From NCBI GenBank assembly GCA_948474755.1, contig CAOLHI010002560.1, forward strand, positions 124,001-188,000: DNA of 64,000 nt, read 5' to 3'. This document shows positions 58,910 through 64,000 of this stretch, piece by piece. Every line of letters begins with the position of its first letter. Position 1 is the stretch's first letter. This stretch comes from Ctenosaura bakeri. Taxonomy: Eukaryota > Chordata > Lepidosauria > Squamata > Iguanidae. The notes under the pieces were generated by a model, which did not search any database, was not told the DNA's origin, and worked only from the letters and a program-made list of their open reading frames with translations. The translations under genes and the position numbers were made by a program.

Positions 58910-59035
58910 GGAGTGCGGCCGCTGAACATACAAAAAGCGAGGAATGCAAGACAGTCAGGGCGAAGAACACAACACGTGCGTGTGGCAAGCGCCAAGGGTC
59001 CATGCACAACAAAAGTGAGAGGAGAAAGTCATCCT

Positions 59036-59189
59036 GGCTATTTCTGCACTAGACTGTTATAGTGCTATGATTCCACTTTCACCATCCTATGGAATCCTGG
59101 GGTTTGCAGTTTGAACTGCAAACCCCAGGATTCCATAGGATGGTGAAAGTAGAATCATAGCACTATAACACTGGAATGTGGAAATGGCC
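59036..59189. mobile_element. Near-perfect palindromic MITE nested in the hAT
   Basis: A 154-bp inverted repeat. The left arm runs GGCTATTTCTGCACTAGACT...GGGTTTGCAGTTTG and the right arm mirrors it to GTGGAAATGGCC. It belongs to the GGCCATTTCC family. No clear TSD. Confidence 0.8.
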
Positions 59190-59675
59190 AAAGTCCACAG
59201 GATGGGTCAGAGCAGCGCTTTTGGGTCAAAAAAACAAAAAACAAAAAACAAAAAAACAAACAAACCACCAACCAAGGAGCCTCGGGGGCTCTTGCTACAC
59301 AAACCAAAGCCCTTGACTGACGCCCCTGATCCTTTCCCGACCGAGTTCTCGGTCTCGGAGGGACCGATCTCCCCCGTCGGATGGCAGATCCGCTGCAGGA
59401 AAGTTTCCCCCTTTGCCTGCCAGACCAAAGGCAACAGCCACACCGACAACTCCCATGGAGTGGTGTGCCCAGAATGAATGGGCGACCGGGCGATCGCTGC
59501 TGCTGCAGCCCTGCCACTTTGGGAAACAAGTGGAGCCCAGCTGCTCGCTCACCCCGACAAGCAACTCTGTTCACCAGCATGAATGAGTGTGAGGCGAAGA
59601 GGGTGAGGGGACAGGTCTTACCTCCCAGACGTCCCGCTATAGCACCATAAACCCTGAATGGGAAGCCCTCTGTCT

Positions 59676-59995
59676 GTGTGTGTGTGTGGTGTGGGCGCGA
59701 GCGTCCAAGCAACACCCGGCTGCTCACTCGCCCCGGCAAGCAACTCTGACTCTGCAAGCCAGCATGAAGGGGAAAGGAACACTGAAGGGGAACCCTCCGT
59801 GTGTGTGTGTGTGTGTGTGTGTGGTGCAGGCGCGAGCGTCCAAGCAGCGTCCGGCTGCTCACTCGCCCCGGCAAGCAACTCTGACTCTGCAAGCCGGCAT
59901 GAAGGGGAAAGGGAATACTGAAGGGGAAGCCCTCCGTTTGTGTGTGTGTGTGTGTGGTGCAGGCGCGAGCGTCCAAGCAGCGCCTGGCTGTGCCT
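59676..59995. repeat. ~134-bp tandem repeats
   Basis: GCGCGAGCGTCCAAGCA recurs at 59695, 59830 and 59963 (spacing 135 and 133). Each unit carries GT runs, GGCTGCTCACTCGCCCCG and GCAACTCTGACTCTGCAAGC. A diverged part-unit lies at about 59539-59585. Confidence 0.9.
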
Positions 59996-60039
59996 GGCTG
60001 CATGCCTCCTCTCCCCTCCCGCCAGTGCGGGGTCTCCTC

Positions 60040-60165
60040 TCCTCACCTCCGCCTTAACGCTCCGGCTCCAGCTCTCTCCTCTCGGTCTCCGCACCTCCGC
60101 CTTAACATTCAGGCTCCAGCTCTCTCCTCCTGCTCTCCGCACCTCCGGCTCCACCTCAGGCTCCT
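60040..60165. repeat. ~48-bp tandem repeats
   Basis: CACCTCCGCCTTAAC and GGCTCCAGCTCTCTCCTC recur at about 48-bp spacing, with a partial third unit. Confidence 0.85.
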
Positions 60166-60385
60166 CCAGTGCTTTCCCACCAGGCAGGGAAAGATGGGGA
60201 AACGCCCAGCACGCCTCCTCTCCCCTCCTCCCAGCGCAGGGGTCTCAGAAGCACTGCTCCCATTGGCTGTGAGGCCACCTTCTTTTAAAAGGGGGGCAGG
60301 ATTGAGGAGCGGCGACCCCTGTGAAATGGTCATTCGACCCCCAAAGGGGTCCCGACCCCCAGGTTGAGAACCACTGCCCTAAAGG

Positions 60386-60608
60386 AACCAGCACCTGTCT
60401 GATCCTGGAAGCTAAGCAGGATCAGCCCTGTTTATCACTTGTATGGGAGACCCCTAATGAATAGCAGGTGCTGTAGGCTATATTTCAGAGGAAGGATCTG
60501 GCAAAACCACCTCTGAGTATTCCTTGTCTTAAGAAACCCCTATGAAATCCATGCAGTTGCCATAAGCTGACAAACAGCTTGAAGGCAGATACATGTATGC
60601 ACACATAT
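60386..60608 (+). repeat. 5S rRNA-derived SINE
   Basis: CTGATCCTGGAAGCTAAGCA, GTATGGGAGACC and GCAGGTGCTGTAGGCT match the 5S rRNA internal promoter and 3' end. A SINE body and tail follow (GTTGCCATAAGCTGACAAAC, CTTGAAGGCAGATACATG). It begins within about 10 bp of the hAT duplication. Not a functional 5S gene: the 5' third is missing. Confidence 0.85.
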
Positions 60609-61528
60609 ACACACTAAAGTGAAACTGGACACTTTTTTCTAGACTTTTTTCTAGAGAGCAAAAGGAATCCAAAGTCTCTGCTGGCATGTATTGTTTCTTT
60701 TTGTATGTATTATTATTCTCCTGTATTATTATTCTGATATGAACTGTGTCAGTATGTTTTAGTATAGTATCAGATCATCACAGAGCTGGTTCTAAAAAAT
60801 ACCAAATCTGAAAAAAAAAAAGTATGGCCTGCATGGTTAAAATGCTCAGAGTCCATGGGGGTGGGGGTGGGATAGGAGAACTTCCTCCCGTTTCAGAGAA
60901 ATCACCCCTATTAATCTAAAGAAGAAAACAGGCCTTTGATAGCATGACCATTTCTTAACAGACCCAAAGCTTGGAAAAGTTGGCCAGAATCTGTGGGAGT
61001 TACAGATGTATAAGCATCAAAGTTACTGTGCAACACACTGAATCCCATTCCAATTCCCACCAATCCCAGGCAGCAGCCATTGTGATTGATGAGTCTGTTT
61101 CCCTGTTGATTAGTATACAGCTAACTGATGTTCCCCTCCCCTCATAATAGCAATCTCTGGTGTGACAGGCAGAAGTAGAATCCCCATCATAATTCCCCCT
61201 CATGTCAGAGATTGCTTGAGTGAGGGGGTCAGTAGAACTGTCATCTAGCTGCATCCTAAATAACAAGGAAACAAGGACCACCATTGATCACAGTGGCTGC
61301 TGCTTGGTAAGTGGGGGCTGGGAGATTTTCATGGACCATATCTATCCCCTAAACTAGGGGCTACATGTGTGTTGTGAATACAAATCAGTCATAATTTGGT
61401 TTTTTAACACTCATAAGGGCATATGTCTAAGTTAGGCATTCATAACTGCCCAACAAAATTCCAGCCATTACCTTTTTTTGGACTAGAACTCCACAGCCAT
61501 CAGGCAGCATGACCAGAGCTTCTCTAAC
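60609..61528. other. Unassigned non-coding DNA
   Basis: No gene recognised. A G-run motif GGGGGTGGGGGTGGG sits near 60857. Confidence 0.4.
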
Positions 61529-61531
61529 AAT

Positions 61532-61973
61532 GGCCTTTTCTGCACTGGGCGAAGGAATTGCCCCACGCCGCTACTCACCGGACCTTTCGGCTCCCCAGTT
61601 TGGTCCACGGCGCTCTGGAGCAGTGCGTACTCATCAATACGCACTGCTCCGGTGTCCCAAATGATGGCTTCCAGTTGGTTGAGGGTCTCGACCAATCACT
61701 GAAGCTCGCCAACCTAAAGCCTGCCCCTGGGCAGATCACAGACTTGCATCGGTGTGAGCCTGCGAATCTGCATAAGGGGGTAGGCTTGCAGTGGCGCGCT
61801 GCATGCTTTTGAAAGACTGAAAGAAACAGGTCTTTCAAAAGTACACTGGAGGACCACTTGGGGTCGTTCCGGACCGGACTGAGGTACGGATCTACCTTAA
61901 ATAGGTCCGACCCAGTCCGGTCTGAGGTGCAGACAGGACTGCACCGTTTCAAAATCCCCATGTGGAAAAGGCC
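61532..61973. mobile_element. 442-bp DNA transposon, 3-bp TSD, family A
   Basis: Ends GGCCTTTTCTGCACT and CATGTGGAAAAGGCC, flanked by AAT (61529-61531, 61974-61976). The interior aligns with 29896-30347 in order, including GAAGCTCGCCA, CTGCCCCTGG and GACCACTTGG. No transposase. Confidence 0.8.
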
Positions 61974-63478
61974 AATATCTAACAATGTTTTGTACTTGGG
62001 TATTTATACTTAAGTAAAAAACATACCATAAAAAGAGATTCACAATAATGACATGACTGCTAGCACCCCGTTAGTGAATTACAATGGCATAATTCAGACA
62101 TATGTCGTTGCAATTCTTTGTTTTTGTTTTTGTTTTGGTCGTTGCAAAGATCAAAATTCCATTCTGATCATGCAATGACCAAAATCTCCCAAAAACCCAT
62201 CTTGTTAGTAGTGCAGCACTCCCCCACCATGTCCATTTATATATTGTCAGAGAACAACAAAGAATCAACAAGGAGACATCCAGCTCTTTTCTGGTAGCTG
62301 CACATGCTTCAAAGACATCATCCATAGGTACATTTAGAGGACTCTCAAGTCTCTGTGGACTCCTGTTCCAGAATGTCAAGCTAGAGGAAAATAGTTGGAT
62401 GCATCCTCATTGATGCTTCACTCTCCAGTGACACATAAATGGCCATATGGAAGGGGACTGCACATCTTAGTAGGCTGGCTTGTGGAGAAAGCATCTGAAG
62501 ATGTAGCTACAGAGATGTTCCGATGTGTTATACATAACATCTCCTGGTGCAGGATCCTGGGCAACCTTTTTATTTGTTGCTTTAAATTCTGCTTACTAGC
62601 ACACACAAAAAGTATAGTGAATATAAAATGTTATCTTTCTGGTATAGAGTCAAAAGAATTATTGGATACCAAATGCTTGGATATACGGGTAGTACCAGTG
62701 AAAGGCAAGACATTTTTTTTATTTGCTTATAGGTGAATGCAAAATTCAGCTTGCCTTTCAAAGCAAGGTATAATTAAGTTCACAGCATCCCTATATTCCT
62801 TCTGTTTCACCTCATGCCTCTTTTGTATATTCATTCCAGAACAGAGAGGTCAAAAGGTCCTTGAAATGTTGTCCTTTTCTAATTGACCACATAGGTCTTG
62901 TGTTGTGCTCCCCAGCTGTTTCTCAGCATTGTCCGGAGCACACCAGACTAATTGTTAACTGATGTCCAGAGTAGGAAATCTTTCCACACTAGCATGAAAT
63001 ACAATAGATAGAAAACATAACTGGGCTTGTGACTCTTCCCCCAATTCATAAGCAGTGAATGTGACTGATAGAGAATGCACAGAATACACAAAAAATGAAT
63101 ACATAGAGAATTCATTCTCATGATCATTCACCAGGACTTGGTAAAAAGAGGGGGCATGTAACTCCAGCAGTTGTGGAAGCTAATCCACATGATTCTGCTT
63201 TACCACCATTCCCTGCATTTCTTCTAAACATGAAGAAAGTTGTGTCTGTAGCTCTTTACTACAGACACAGAAAGAAAGAAGTATATCCCTCCCCCTGCCC
63301 CTCACAAAAAATCATCACAAACAGGAAGGAGGGAAGAAAACTTAGATGCTATTCTAATGTTTAATATAGGAAGGGGACAAACATACATTCAGCTGCTAAG
63401 AAGTGTGGCTTGCATCCTGTTGATTAGTCTCAACTTGAATACACCTATTCAATTAATTGTTGAATGGTGAGTCAATAC
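61974..63478. other. Unassigned non-coding DNA
   Basis: A T/G-rich tract (TTTGTTTTTG) near 62118. No gene or repeat recognised. Confidence 0.4.
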
Positions 63479-63481
63479 ATA

Positions 63482-63608
63482 GGCCATTTCCACACGAGAC
63501 CGTTATAGCGCTATTATTCCACTTTCAACATCCTATGGAATCCTGGGGTTTGCAGTTTAGGGAAGGGCTGGAATAATAATGCTATAACAGTCTTGTGTGG
63601 AAATGGCC
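63482..63608. mobile_element. GGCCATTTCC MITE, 127 bp, 3-bp TSD
   Basis: Starts GGCCATTTCCACACGAGAC and ends GTCTTGTGTGGAAATGGCC, flanked by ATA (63479-63481, 63609-63611). The core CCACTTTCAACATCCTATGG is shared with 54489. Confidence 0.84.
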
Positions 63609-64000
63609 ATAGGTGAATCTCACTGATCCACACTAGTCAGGACTAACAAAAGGATTCTGACCTGTATCTTTGTTTTCAAAAATTGCATAACCATTGCATA
63701 TTTTGGGTTGAGCTGATGGGAGTTCTAGGCCAAAATATCCTGAAGGTCAATGGTACTCTAGCCCTGCTTTGGAGAAGGAACCCACAACCCTAAAGATGTC
63801 AACTGAAGTTGTATGGTTGAGTAGAATTTTGTTTTTGTTTTTTTCCTGCTGTAAATATCAGATGGGGCAATCAAAAGTATGACACATGGGGAGAGGGAGT
63901 TATTGTTTTCTTCTCCCACTGCAGCTGCAATGAAAATCTCCATGCTCCATCCCTAGTCTAGAATCTTCCATTGCCACCAACTGGACTTCTCTTCTAAGAG
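63609..64000. other. Unassigned non-coding DNA
   Basis: GCTGATGGGAGTTCTAGGCC near 63712 resembles part of a palindromic MITE arm. The rest is unassigned. Confidence 0.4.

Larger units (their letters stand above)
58451..60376. mobile_element. Composite hAT transposon with SPIN-like ends and CpG-rich interior
   Basis: The left end CAGTGGTTCTCAACCTTCCT continues with SPIN-like sequence to about 58540. The right end, GGTTGAGAACCACTG, continues inward for about 60 bp (GACCCCCAAAGGGGTC). A perfect 8-bp duplication CCCTAAAG lies outside both (58443-58450, 60377-60384). The 1.8-kb interior shares nothing with the 15146 element. It holds TTTA and CTCC microsatellites, a MITE (59036-59189), ~134-bp and ~48-bp tandem repeats, and CpG density well above the window. 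No transposase is encoded. It may have captured host DNA, or several events may be stacked. Confidence 0.78.

Noticed and set aside
59676..59995. CRISPR-like array
   Set aside because: Tandem units of ~134 bp without unique spacers, in a vertebrate genome.
59155..60003. 282-codon minus-strand frame with His-Thr repeats
   Set aside because: It arises from GT microsatellites and GC-rich tandem repeats in the composite hAT. Another overlapping frame is equally open and no domain is visible.
60386..60608. Functional 5S rRNA gene
   Set aside because: Only part of the 5S sequence, many substitutions, and a SINE tail.

Overview
This window reads as non-coding vertebrate nuclear DNA, most probably from a squamate reptile (lizard or snake). 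I see no cellular protein-coding exon, tRNA gene, rRNA gene or CRISPR array. The squamate call is an inference from the mix of repeats: an L2 LINE with a long intact reading frame and a TAA-repeat tail, a CR1 LINE with the typical GATTCTAT tail, 5'-truncated L1 copies, Penelope-like elements (PLEs), a SPIN-type hAT transposon, SINEs with tRNA-like or 5S-like heads, and many palindromic MITEs.

Layout. 1-0.9 kb is unassigned. 0.9-10.2 kb is a nest of retroelements: a minus-strand PLE split by a younger L2 insertion, then a decayed minus-strand LINE (carrying a small hAT insertion) lying between plus-strand PLE pieces. 10-19 kb holds MITEs, a solo LTR, a 301-bp SPIN-like hAT with a perfect 8-bp target duplication, and another PLE fragment. 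19.5-25 kb has two inverted ~0.63-kb arms. Between them a MITE, a truncated LTR and a 2.1-kb L1 are stacked. 25.7-34.4 kb has two more solo LTRs, a tRNA-type SINE and a 452-bp transposon. 35-48 kb is scattered SINEs, MITEs, a deleted CR1, a CpG-rich 418-bp transposon and an 849-bp hAT-like element. 48.9-56.5 kb has a CR1 with RT frame, a solo LTR and a second L1. 58.4-60.4 kb is a 1.9-kb hAT whose SPIN-like ends flank CpG-rich, tandemly repeated DNA. The right end holds a 5S-type SINE and two more 3-bp-TSD elements.

How the parts relate. Exact target-site duplications give insertion boundaries and relative ages: L2 into PLE, small hAT into the decayed LINE, L1 into LTR, LTR into or beside a MITE. 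The most unusual items are the 1.9-kb composite hAT (58451-60376), several otherwise different transposon families sharing termini near GGSCNTTTCYGCACT with 3-bp target duplications, and the inverted ~0.63-kb arms around 20 and 24.5 kb. Family names come from recalled motifs, not from a database search. Identity values are by-eye estimates.
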